Below are positions 56,197-64,000 of a stretch of DNA of 64,000 bases, in pieces. The DNA comes from Micromonospora sp. NBC_01740 (lineage in GTDB: Bacteria; Actinomycetota; Actinomycetes; Mycobacteriales; Micromonosporaceae), in assembly GCF_035920365.1 (NCBI RefSeq), contig NZ_CP109150.1:4278001-4342000 (forward strand), given 5' to 3'. Below the pieces are notes generated by a model that saw only the letters and a list, made by a program, of their open reading frames with translations, was not told the origin of the DNA and did not search any database. Each line of letters starts with the position of its first letter. Position 1 is the stretch's first letter. A program made the position numbers and the translations under genes.

Positions 56197-56275
56197 TGGC
56201 CGCCCGGCCGCGCCGCACGGCGCGAGCCGTCCCTTCCGACACCGTGTCCGACCGACCCCCGAGGAACCGATACCG

Positions 56276-57853
56276 ATGCTGATGACCGACGTCCTGATCG
56301 TGGGCTACGGCCCCGTCGGTGAGATGCTCACGATCCTGCTGGCGCAGCGAGGTCTCACCGTCACGGCGGTCGAGCGCTGGGCCACCCCGTACAACTTCCC
56401 GCGCGCGGTCTCGTACGACGGGGAGGCGAGCCGCATCCTGGCCGCCGCCGGCGTCGCCGACCGGCTCGGACCGGTGGTGGAGTCGTCGGGCGAGTACACC
56501 TTCAAGAACGGCTTCGGCCGGACCCTGCTGCACGTCAAGGTCACCGGCGACGGCCCGATGGGCTGGCCCGACTCGGTCTCCTTCTACCAGCCCGGGCTGG
56601 AGGCGCTGCTCGCCGAGCGGGGAGCGGAGCTGCCGGGCGTGACGGTGCTGCGCCCGTACCAGGTGACCGGCCTGGTCGAGCACGACGACCGGGTCGAGGT
56701 CACCATCGCCGGCCCGGAGGGCGAGGAGGTCCACGCGGCCCGCTGGGTCGTCGGCTGCGACGGGGCCAACAGCTTCGTCCGGGAACACCTGGGCAGCGAC
56801 GTCACCGACCTCGGCTTCACGTACGACTGGCTGGTCTGCGACGTCGTGCCGCACGAGGCCCGCGAGTTCAAGCCGAACAACCTCCAGGTCTGCGACCCGG
56901 CGCGCCCCCGCACGGCCGTGTCGGCCGGCCCGGGGCACCGGCGGTGGGAGTTCATGCGGGTGCCGGGGGAGAGCCGGGAGGAGTTCGAGACCGTCGAGAG
57001 CGTGTGGCGGCTGCTCGGCCTCTTCGACATCACGCCCGACAACGCGACCCTGGAACGGTACGGCGTCTACACCACCCAGGCGTGCTCGGCCGACCGTTGG
57101 CGGTCCAACCGGATCCTGATCGCCGGCGACGCGGCGCACGTGATGCCGCCGTTCATGGGGCAGGGCATGAGCTCGGGTTTCCGCGACGCCCTCAACCTCG
57201 CCTGGAAGCTCGACCTGGTGCACCGCGGCCTGGCCGAGGAGGCGCTGCTGGACACCTACCAGGAGGAGCGCTGCGCGCACGTGCAGCACGCCATCCGGAT
57301 GTCCATGGACTCGGGCACGGTGATCTGCGAGACCGACCGCACCGCCGCCGCCGGCCGGGACTCCGTCATGCTCGCCGAACTGCGCCGACGCACCTCCCGG
57401 CCGCGTACCCGTTCCCTGCTGGAGCCCCTGGCCGGCGGGGTCCTGCACGCCCGTACGGCCGAGGCCCCGGCGGCCGGCGCGGGCGTGCCGATGCCGCAGG
57501 GCCGCGTCGAGGTCGACGGGCGCGCCGGCCTCTTCGACGAGGTCGTCGGCACCGGCTTCGTCCTGGTCTGCGCCGAGGACCCCGACGACCTGCTCGACGC
57601 GGACGCCCGGGCCTTCCTGGACTCGCTCGACGCCCGGGTCGTCCGGGTCGTCCCCGCCGGCGCGCCCGCCCCCGGGCCCGGCGCCGCGCCGACCGCCTTC
57701 GACCTCGACGACGTGTACCTGTCCCACCTCAAGCGGTACGACGCCGTCGCGGTGCTCGTCCGGCCCGACTTCTACGTCTTCGGCACGGCAGCCGACCCGG
57801 CCGGTGTACCCGCGCTCGTCGAGGACCTGCGCCAGCAGGTCCGGCGCGGCTGA
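56276..57853 (+). CDS. FAD-dependent aromatic hydroxylase (MhpA/GdmM-like)
   Basis: The 525-residue protein belongs to the class A flavoprotein hydroxylases. The dinucleotide site is VGYGPVGEM near residue 9. The second FAD motif is AGDAAHVMPPFMGQGMSSGF (about 283-302), and a DG motif precedes it (GCDGANSFVRE). The C-terminal ~120 residues form a thioredoxin-like domain seen in phenol-hydroxylase relatives. Comparable monooxygenases in ansamycin clusters, such as GdmM and Rif-Orf19, oxidise the AHBA-derived ring or naphthoquinone. Here it follows PKS1 by 79 bp, so hydroxylation or quinone formation on the AHBA ring is the leading role. Confidence 0.88.
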   Translation: MLMTDVLIVGYGPVGEMLTILLAQRGLTVTAVERWATPYNFPRAVSYDGEASRILAAAGVADRLGPVVESSGEYTFKNGFGRTLLHVKVTGDGPMGWPDSVSFYQPGLEALLAERGAELPGVTVLRPYQVTGLVEHDDRVEVTIAGPEGEEVHAARWVVGCDGANSFVREHLGSDVTDLGFTYDWLVCDVVPHEAREFKPNNLQVCDPARPRTAVSAGPGHRRWEFMRVPGESREEFETVESVWRLLGLFDITPDNATLERYGVYTTQACSADRWRSNRILIAGDAAHVMPPFMGQGMSSGFRDALNLAWKLDLVHRGLAEEALLDTYQEERCAHVQHAIRMSMDSGTVICETDRTAAAGRDSVMLAELRRRTSRPRTRSLLEPLAGGVLHARTAEAPAAGAGVPMPQGRVEVDGRAGLFDEVVGTGFVLVCAEDPDDLLDADARAFLDSLDARVVRVVPAGAPAPGPGAAPTAFDLDDVYLSHLKRYDAVAVLVRPDFYVFGTAADPAGVPALVEDLRQQVRRG

Positions 57854-57882
57854 TCGGCATCCACCCCTCGGAAGGAACCCAC

Positions 57883-58770
57883 ATGTTCGAGAACCTGAAG
57901 ATCGCCGGCCGGGCGATCCGCACGGTCTTCACCGCCGACCCCATCACCCGGGTCCGGCGCTTCTACGAGATCCAGTCGCCCGACGTCGAGTTCGCGGCCC
58001 GCCGCACGCACTACATGAACGTGGGCTACTGGGAGGACGGCGTCACCGACCTCGACACGGCCGCCGAGGCGCTGGCCGACAAGCTGGCCGACGCCGCCGG
58101 GCTCAAGCCGGACGACACCGTCCTCGACGTGGGCTTCGGCTACGCCGACCAGGACTTCAAGTGGCTGCGCGAGCGCCGGGTCGCCAAGGTGTACGGGCTC
58201 AACATCACCCCGCACCACGTCGAGGCGGCGCAGCGCCGGGCGCAGGAGGAGGGCCTCGCGGACCGCACCGACTTCCGGCTGGGCAGCGCCACCGAACTGC
58301 CCTTCGAGGACAACACCTTCGACCGGGTCGTCGCTCTGGAGTCGGCCTTCCACTTCTACCCGCGCAGCGCGTTCTTCGCCGAGGCGCTGCGGGTGCTGCG
58401 CCCGGGTGGCGTGCTGGCCACGGCCGACATCATCCCTGTCAGCGGAGACGTCGTCCGCGCGGCCATCCAGTCCGGCCCGCTGAGCTTCGTCAAGTTCAGC
58501 ATCCCGAAGGAGAACTGGCACGACCGGGACACGTACCGGCAGGAGCTGGTCGAGGCCGGCTTCGCCAACCCGGAGGTGCACTCGATCAAGGAGCGCACCT
58601 GGGAGGGCTGGCGGGCGTACATGGCGGGACGGACCAACGACCCCGAGTTCCGCGCCGTCGTCAAGCCCGCCGTACGCAAGAGCATGGCCGCGCACTGGAA
58701 GAACCAGGACCTCATGAAGCGCGAGATGGCGCAGCTCGACTACGTGATCGCGGTCGGCCACAAGCGGTGA
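57883..58770 (+). CDS. Class I SAM-dependent methyltransferase
   Basis: The 295-residue protein starts at the ATG at 57883 behind GGAAGGAA. The SAM-binding motif I is VLDVGFGYADQD (about 85-96). Later motifs include LPFEDNTFDRVVALESAFHF and LRVLRPGGVLATADI. This matches the sterol/ubiquinone-type methyltransferase fold common in natural-product O- and C-methylation. It lies 29 bp after the hydroxylase gene and probably shares its transcript, so methylation of a newly added hydroxyl is plausible. The atom methylated cannot be told from sequence. Confidence 0.9.
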   Translation: MFENLKIAGRAIRTVFTADPITRVRRFYEIQSPDVEFAARRTHYMNVGYWEDGVTDLDTAAEALADKLADAAGLKPDDTVLDVGFGYADQDFKWLRERRVAKVYGLNITPHHVEAAQRRAQEEGLADRTDFRLGSATELPFEDNTFDRVVALESAFHFYPRSAFFAEALRVLRPGGVLATADIIPVSGDVVRAAIQSGPLSFVKFSIPKENWHDRDTYRQELVEAGFANPEVHSIKERTWEGWRAYMAGRTNDPEFRAVVKPAVRKSMAAHWKNQDLMKREMAQLDYVIAVGHKR

Positions 58771-58777
58771 CGCCCCG

Positions 58778-58835
58778 CACGGACGAGGGGCCCGCCGACC
58801 GGTCGTGACACCGGTGGACGGGCCCCTCGTCCGTG
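58778..58835. terminator. Large bidirectional hairpin terminator
   Basis: A perfect 17-bp inverted repeat (58778-58794 with 58819-58835) encloses a smaller ACCGGT hairpin. It lies between the convergent methyltransferase and thioesterase genes, eight bases past the methyltransferase stop and just before the thioesterase stop. Confidence 0.8.
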
Positions 58836-58838
58836 GGA

Positions 58839-59600
58839 TCAGACGGCGGGCGCCGCGGTCAGGGCCGTCGAGATGGCCCGCAGGACCGCCGGCTGGTGCT
58901 CGGCCAGGAAGAAGTGCCCGCCCGGGTAGACCTTCAGGTCGAACGGCCCGGTGGTGTGGGTCGACCAGGCCCGGGCCTCCTCGACCGTCGTCTTCGGGTC
59001 GTCGTCGCCGGTGAAGACGGTGATCGGGCAGCTCAGCGGCGGACCCGGCCGGTAGGTGTAGGTCTCCGCCGCCCGGTAGTCGCTGCGGATCGCCGGCAGC
59101 GCGGCCCGCAGCATCTCCGGGTCCCCGAGGACGGCGGAGTTGGTGCCGCTGAGCTTCCGGACGTCGGCCAGCAGGCCCTCGTCGTCGAGCAGGTGCACCG
59201 TCTCGTGCCGCGCCTGCGACGGCGCACGGCGTCCGGACGCGAACAGGTGCGCCGCCGTACCGCCGTCCTGCTCGATCAGCCGGGCGAGTTCGAAGCCGAC
59301 GCTGGCCCCCATGCTGTGCCCGAAGATGGCCACCGGCTCGTCCAGCCACGGCCGCAGCACGGTGAAGACCTCCCGCGCGAGCTGGTGGATGTCACCGATG
59401 CACTTCTCGTGGCGGCGGTCCTGCCGGCCCGGGTACTGGATCGACAGCACCTCGACGGCGGGGGAGAGGCTGCGGGAGACGGGGAAGTAGAAACTGGCCG
59501 ACCCGCCGGCGTGGGGCAGGCACACCAACCGCCTGGCGCCACCCGGAGCCGGGTGGAAGCGTCGCACCCACAAGCCGTTGTCGGTATTTGGCGTGGTCAT
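58839..59600 (-). CDS. Type II thioesterase (RifR-like)
   Basis: The 253-residue editing thioesterase has LVCLPHAGGSASFYF near residue 26, the nucleophile Ser96 in FGHSMGA, a late Asp in FTGDDDPK and catalytic His in YPGGHFFL. Such enzymes remove stalled or wrong acyl groups from PKS and NRPS carriers. RifR does this in rifamycin synthesis. It is divergent from PKS2 across a region with TAGGGG-type elements. Confidence 0.95.
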   Translation of the reverse strand: MTTPNTDNGLWVRRFHPAPGGARRLVCLPHAGGSASFYFPVSRSLSPAVEVLSIQYPGRQDRRHEKCIGDIHQLAREVFTVLRPWLDEPVAIFGHSMGASVGFELARLIEQDGGTAAHLFASGRRAPSQARHETVHLLDDEGLLADVRKLSGTNSAVLGDPEMLRAALPAIRSDYRAAETYTYRPGPPLSCPITVFTGDDDPKTTVEEARAWSTHTTGPFDLKVYPGGHFFLAEHQPAVLRAISTALTAAPAV

Positions 59601-59887
59601 CCTTGGCGGTCCTTCCAGCGGCTGCGTTTCCCGACCGGATCTGCACGGACCCGGTCGAGGCGACGCTAGTGCGACGGGTGGGGACCGGACACCCCTAGCT
59701 GGCCCGTTGCCTGGTTAGGGGTTGTCCGCGCTCGCGCACACCCAATAACTTCTCCCCGCAGATGGGGATCTGCGTGGCTCTCGGCCGAGCGAGCCGAACG
59801 ACAGATACAGGTGTCGCCTGAGACTTCTGCGCATTCGTACCGTCGCTTACGTCGAGTCTCCGCCGTGAATCGCGATGGGCTGGGTTG
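59601..59887. promoter_or_regulatory. Divergent thioesterase/PKS2 promoter region with inverted TAGGGG elements
   Basis: CCCCTAG at 59692-59698 and TTAGGGG at 59715-59721 form an inverted pair separated by 16 bp. They lie about 95 bp from the thioesterase start and 170 bp from the PKS2 start. The CCCCTAG copy is oriented as if toward the thioesterase and the TTAGGGG copy toward PKS2. A less GC-rich stretch with AATAAC follows at about 59745. No gene is visible. Confidence 0.7.
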
Positions 59888-62800
59888 ATGGACACCGAAG
59901 ACAAGCTCCGGGAGTACCTGAAGAGAGTCACCGCCGACCTGCGGCGGACCCGGCAACGGCTCCGTGACGTCGAGGCCGATGCGCAGCAGCCCATCGCGAT
60001 CGTCGGCACCGGCTGCCGGTTCCCGGGCGGCGTACGCACGGCCGAGGAGCTGTGGGACCTCGTCGCGGCCGGCGGCGACGCCATCGCCTCCTTCCCCACC
60101 GACCGTGGCTGGGACCTGGACGCGCTCTACGACCCCGAGCGCTCCCGGCCGGGCACCTCCTCGGTCCGCGAGGGCGGCTTCGTGCCCGACGCCGCCGAGT
60201 TCGACCCCCGGCTGTTCGGCGTCTCGCCGCGCGAGGCCCTCGCCATGGACCCGCAGCAGCGGCTGCTGCTGGAGACCTCGTGGGAGGCCGTCGAGTCGGC
60301 GGGCATCGACCCCACCAGCCTGAGGGGCGCCCGCGTCGGGGTCTTCGCCGGCATGACCCACAGCGGGTACGCCCACCCGCCGGAGACCCCGCCGGCGGGC
60401 GTCGAGGACTACCTGGGTCTCGGCAACGCGGGCAGCATCGCCTCGGGTCGGGTGGCGTACTCGTTCGGGTTCGAGGGCCCGGCGGTGACGGTGGACACGG
60501 CGTGTTCGTCGTCGCTGGTGGCGTTGCACCTGGCGGTGCAGGCCCTGCGGTCGGGCGAGTGCGACCTCGCCCTGGCCGGCGGCGTGACGGTGATGCCCAC
60601 CCCGGCGGTGTTCGTCGACTTCACCCGGCAGGGCAACCTCTCCCCGGTGGCCCGGTGCCGGGCGTTCGCCGACGCGGCGGACGGCACGGCGCTCGCCGAG
60701 GGCGTCGGGATGCTGCTGGTGCAGCGCCTGGCGGACGCGCAACGCGACGGCCGCCAGATCCTGGCGGTGGTACGCGGCACGGCCGTGAACCAGGACGGCG
60801 CGTCGAACGGGCTGACGGCACCGAACGGCCCCTCCCAGCAGCGGGTGATCCGGCAGGCGTTGGCGTCTGCGGGTCTGTCCACGGCCGACGTGGACGTGGT
60901 GGAGGCGCACGGCACCGGCACGACGCTGGGCGACCCCATCGAGGCGCAGGCCCTGCTGGCGACGTACGGGCAGGGCCGGGATGCGCCGTTGTTGCTGGGG
61001 TCGGTGAAGTCGAACATCGGTCACACGCAGGCGGCTGCCGGGGTGGCCGGGATCATCAAGATGATCTCGGCGATGCGGACGGGTGTGGTGCCGGCGACTC
61101 TGCACGTGGACGCACCGTCGTCGCACGTGGACTGGGCGTCCGGTGCCGTGGAGCTGGTGACGCGGACGCGTGAGTGGCCGGCGGTGGAGCGTCCCCGTCG
61201 GGCGGGCGTGTCGTCGTTCGGCATCTCCGGCACGAACGCCCACGTGATCCTGGAACAGCCGGAACCCGAGACCGATCCCGGGATCGAGGCGGAACCGGCG
61301 GCGGGCCCCCGGGGGCTGCCGGTGCCGTGGGTGGTGTCGGGTCGCTCGGAGCGTGCTCTGGCGGGTCAGGCGGCGCGGTTGGCGTCGTTCGTGCGGGACC
61401 GCGCTGATCTTGCGGTGGCGGACGTGTCGTGGTCGTTGGCGACGACCCGGGCGGCGCTGGAGCACCGCGCGGTGGTGTGGGGCTCGGACGTCGACGAGCT
61501 GGTCGCCGGCCTGTCGGCTGTCGCCGAGGGCGGGCCGGCGGTATCGGGTGTGGTGTCGGCGGGCCGCCGGGCGGTGTTGTTCACGGGGCAGGGCTCGCAG
61601 CGCGCCGGCATGGGCCGGGAGCTGTACGACGCGTTCCCCGTCTTCGCGGCGTCGTTCGACGCGGTGTGCGCCCGGTTCGACGGCTTGCTGCCGCGTGCTC
61701 TGCGCGAGGTGGTGTTCGCGGAGGCGGGTTCGGCTGACGCCGGCCTGCTGGATCAGACCGTCTTCGCGCAGGCGGGGTTGTTCGCGGTCGAGGTGGCGTT
61801 GTGGGAGTTGTTGTCGTCGTGGGGTGTGCGGGCGGACTTCCTGGCGGGGCACTCGATCGGTGAGGTGACGGCGGCGTACGTGTCCGGGGCGTTGTCGCTG
61901 GCGGACGCGTGCGCGCTGGTGGCGGCGCGGGGCCGGTTGATGCAGGCGCTGCCGGCCGGCGGCGTGATGGCGGCCGTCGGCGCGTCGGAGGAGGCTGTCG
62001 CCGAGCTGATCGGCGCGTTGGGTGCGGCCGTGGACATCGCGGCGGTCAACGGTCCCGCGTCGGTGGTGGTCTCGGGTGCCGCCGGCGAGGTGGCCCCGGT
62101 GGTGGCGACCGCCCGTGAGCGGGGCTGGCGGGTCAAGGAGCTCGCGGTCAGTCACGCGTTCCACTCCCGCCTGATGGAGCCGATGCTCGACGAATTCCGG
62201 TCGGTGGTGGCGGGGCTGGACTGGCAGCCGCCGAGGATCCCGATCGTGTCGAACGTGACGGGCGCGGTGGCGGACGCCGCAGAGATCACCGATCCCGGCT
62301 ACTGGGTGCGGCACGTGCGGCAGCCCGTGCGGTTCGCCGACGCCGTACGGACCCTGCACGAGCAGGACGTGACGCACTTCCTGGAGGTCGGCCCCGACGC
62401 CGTGCTCACCGCGATGGCCCAGGACTGCGTCGAGGCGACCGGCGACGTCCGGTTCACCGCCACGCTGCGAGCCAACCACCCCGAGCCCGACACGCTGCGC
62501 ACCGCCCTCGCCGAGCGGTACGTCACCGGCGGCCACGTCGACTGGACCGGATACCTCACCGCTGCCGGGGCACGCCCCCGCACGGTCGCCCTGCCCACGT
62601 ACGCCTTCGACCACCAGCGCTACTGGCTCAACACCACCGACGGCGGCGCGGGCGCGCCCGGGCTCGGCGTCCGCCCCGTCGACCACGCGCTGCTCGGCGC
62701 CGCCGTACGCGTGGCCGACGACGACGCACGGCTCTTCGGCACCGAACTCTCCGCGCGTACCCACCCGTGGCTCGCCGAGCACGTCGTCTGGGACTCGGTC

Positions 62801-64000
62801 GTGGTGCCCGGCGCCGCCCTGGTCGAGATGGTCCTGCACGCGGGCGCGCAGGTCGGCTGCGACGCCCTCGACGAGCTGACCCTGGAGGCGCCGCTGGCGC
62901 TCACCGGGCAGGACGCCCGGTCGGTGCAGGTGAAGCTGGGCACGGCGGACGAGGAGGGACGCCGGCCGGTCACCATCCACTCGCGGGCCGCCGCCGACCC
63001 GGACGGGGAGTGGGACCGCCACGCAGCGGGCGTCCTCGCACCCGCCGCACCGCAGCCCGACGGGGCCGAGCCGGGGCCCTGGCCGCCCACGTCCGGCACC
63101 GCCGTCGCGGTCGACGAGGTCTACACCGAGCTGTCCCGCCTGGGCGTCGAGTACGGCCCGCTCTTCCGTGGCCTGCGCGCCGTCTGGCGTACCGACGACG
63201 AGGTGTGCGCCGAGGTGGCGGTGCCCGACGGCACCGAGGTCGCCGGCTTCGGCATCCACCCCGCCCTGCTGGACGCGGCCCTGCACGTCGTCGGCCTGCT
63301 CGACGCCGACCAGGAGGCGTCCGGCGTACGCCTGCCCTTCGCCTGGACCGGCGTCACCCTCTCGGCGGTCGGCGCGACCACGCTGCGGGTACGCGCCCGG
63401 CGCAGCGGCGGCGGGGTCACCCTGACCCTGGCCGACCCGGCCGGCGCCCCCGTCGCCCGGATCGGCTCCCTGGTCTCCCGCCCCGTGACCGCCGAGCAGG
63501 TACGCGGCACCGACGCGGGCGTCGACTCCCTGTACGACGTCGCCTGGCAGAGCGTCCCGGCGGGCGCCCCGGCGACCGCTGGCGCGGTGCTCCTCGGCGA
63601 CGCCCCGTCCGACCTGGCGGCACTCGCCCGGTACGGGCTCGCCGAGCTGGCCGACGCGGTCGACGTCGGCCTGCTCGACACGGAGCTGGTGCTGCTCGCC
63701 GCGTACGCCGACGACGAGCGCGCCCCGGTCCCCGCCGCCACCCGGACCCGGCTCGCCGCCGTGCTGACCGCCGTGCAGGGCTGGCTCGCCGACGACCGGC
63801 TGGCGGAGCGGCAACTGGTCGTGCTGACCCGGGGGGCCGTCCCCGCCGGCGACACCGGCCGCACGACCGACCTCCCCGGCGCGGCGGTCTGGGGCCTGCT
63901 GCGCTCGGCCCAGGCGGAACACCCCGGCCGCTTCGTGCTGGTGGACCTCGACGAGGCGCGGCGACCGGAGCCCGGCACGGTGGACCTGGTGGCCCGCGCG
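59888..64000 (+). CDS. Type I PKS 2, module 3 start, truncated by the window end
   Basis: The open frame runs 1371 codons from the ATG at 59888 to the window edge. Residues 1-30 ([20 protein letters not shown]) are a coiled-coil docking segment suited to the acidic tail of PKS1. The KS (about 34-455) has Cys206 in VDTACSSS with the HGTGT and KSNIGHTQ histidines. The AT has Ser656 in GHSIGE and HAFH near 757, predicting malonyl-CoA. The DH has His965 ([12 protein letters not shown]) and Asp1129 (HPALLDAAL), so it looks active. The last ~170 residues begin the structural part of a KR. The middle of the KS-AT part uses G- and T-ending codons more than its flanks. Confidence 0.93.
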   Translation, partial: MDTEDKLREYLKRVTADLRRTRQRLRDVEADAQQPIAIVGTGCRFPGGVRTAEELWDLVAAGGDAIASFPTDRGWDLDALYDPERSRPGTSSVREGGFVPDAAEFDPRLFGVSPREALAMDPQQRLLLETSWEAVESAGIDPTSLRGARVGVFAGMTHSGYAHPPETPPAGVEDYLGLGNAGSIASGRVAYSFGFEGPAVTVDTACSSSLVALHLAVQALRSGECDLALAGGVTVMPTPAVFVDFTRQGNLSPVARCRAFADAADGTALAEGVGMLLVQRLADAQRDGRQILAVVRGTAVNQDGASNGLTAPNGPSQQRVIRQALASAGLSTADVDVVEAHGTGTTLGDPIEAQALLATYGQGRDAPLLLGSVKSNIGHTQAAAGVAGIIKMISAMRTGVVPATLHVDAPSSHVDWASGAVELVTRTREWPAVERPRRAGVSSFGISGTNAHVILEQPEPETDPGIEAEPAAGPRGLPVPWVVSGRSERALAGQAARLASFVRDRADLAVADVSWSLATTRAALEHRAVVWGSDVDELVAGLSAVAEGGPAVSGVVSAGRRAVLFTGQGSQRAGMGRELYDAFPVFAASFDAVCARFDGLLPRALREVVFAEAGSADAGLLDQTVFAQAGLFAVEVALWELLSSWGVRADFLAGHSIGEVTAAYVSGALSLADACALVAARGRLMQALPAGGVMAAVGASEEAVAELIGALGAAVDIAAVNGPASVVVSGAAGEVAPVVATARERGWRVKELAVSHAFHSRLMEPMLDEFRSVVAGLDWQPPRIPIVSNVTGAVADAAEITDPGYWVRHVRQPVRFADAVRTLHEQDVTHFLEVGPDAVLTAMAQDCVEATGDVRFTATLRANHPEPDTLRTALAERYVTGGHVDWTGYLTAAGARPRTVALPTYAFDHQRYWLNTTDGGAGAPGLGVRPVDHALLGAAVRVADDDARLFGTELSARTHPWLAEHVVWDSVVVPGAALVEMVLHAGAQVGCDALDELTLEAPLALTGQDARSVQVKLGTADEEGRRPVTIHSRAAADPDGEWDRHAAGVLAPAAPQPDGAEPGPWPPTSGTAVAVDEVYTELSRLGVEYGPLFRGLRAVWRTDDEVCAEVAVPDGTEVAGFGIHPALLDAALHVVGLLDADQEASGVRLPFAWTGVTLSAVGATTLRVRARRSGGGVTLTLADPAGAPVARIGSLVSRPVTAEQVRGTDAGVDSLYDVAWQSVPAGAPATAGAVLLGDAPSDLAALARYGLAELADAVDVGLLDTELVLLAAYADDERAPVPAATRTRLAAVLTAVQGWLADDRLAERQLVVLTRGAVPAGDTGRTTDLPGAAVWGLLRSAQAEHPGRFVLVDLDEARRPEPGTVDLVARA

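Overview
The window is a high-GC actinomycete chromosome segment, most likely from Micromonosporaceae and probably Micromonospora. This rests on strong C/G third-position bias, many GTG starts with ATGA or GTGA gene overlaps, secreted CBM2 polysaccharide-degrading enzymes, a desferrioxamine-type siderophore operon, and genes for the ansamycin starter 3-amino-5-hydroxybenzoate (AHBA). No rRNA, tRNA, insertion sequence or CRISPR array was found.

Region 1 (1-5.7 kb) encodes envelope and secreted proteins: a single-span membrane protein, an SGNH esterase with CBM2, a subtilisin-family protease, and a GH5 cellulase with CBM2. A CebR-like operator (4064-4077) lies before the cellulase. Region 2 (6-17.6 kb) is a siderophore locus. 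desABCD and an exporter form one overlapping operon behind a near-perfect IdeR/DmdR iron box (10772-10790). A second iron box (8737-8755) separates a reductase/importer pair from a divergent penicillin-acylase-family/GNAT pair.

Region 3 (17.7-64 kb) is a biosynthetic cluster. It holds AHBA genes (rifN-, rifJ-, rifK-, rifL-, rifM- and rifG-like), three paralogous NRPSs of unusual half-C/A/T/C layout, an ATP-grasp ligase, an alpha/beta hydrolase and a protein resembling the C-terminal domain of LanB dehydratases. It also holds a 4979-residue PKS with a loading module and two extension modules, an aromatic-type FAD monooxygenase, a SAM methyltransferase, a type II thioesterase, and the start of a second PKS cut by the window end. 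An M23 peptidase (23.7-24.5 kb) sits inside but need not belong.

The most telling signal is regulatory. Repeats of a TAGGGG-type element, often at 10-bp or 20/22-bp spacing, occur in the intergenic regions before the AHBA genes, the NRPS operon, PKS1 and PKS2. This suggests one pathway regulator, not seen here, controls AHBA supply, the NRPSs and both PKSs, so the locus may be one hybrid AHBA-polyketide/nonribosomal-peptide cluster. The PKS logic predicts aryl-CH(OH)-CH2-CH2-CH(CH3)-CO-S after two modules, followed by a malonate unit. A rifH-like aminoDAHP synthase, an amide synthase, the remaining PKS and the regulator were not found and would have to lie outside the window.
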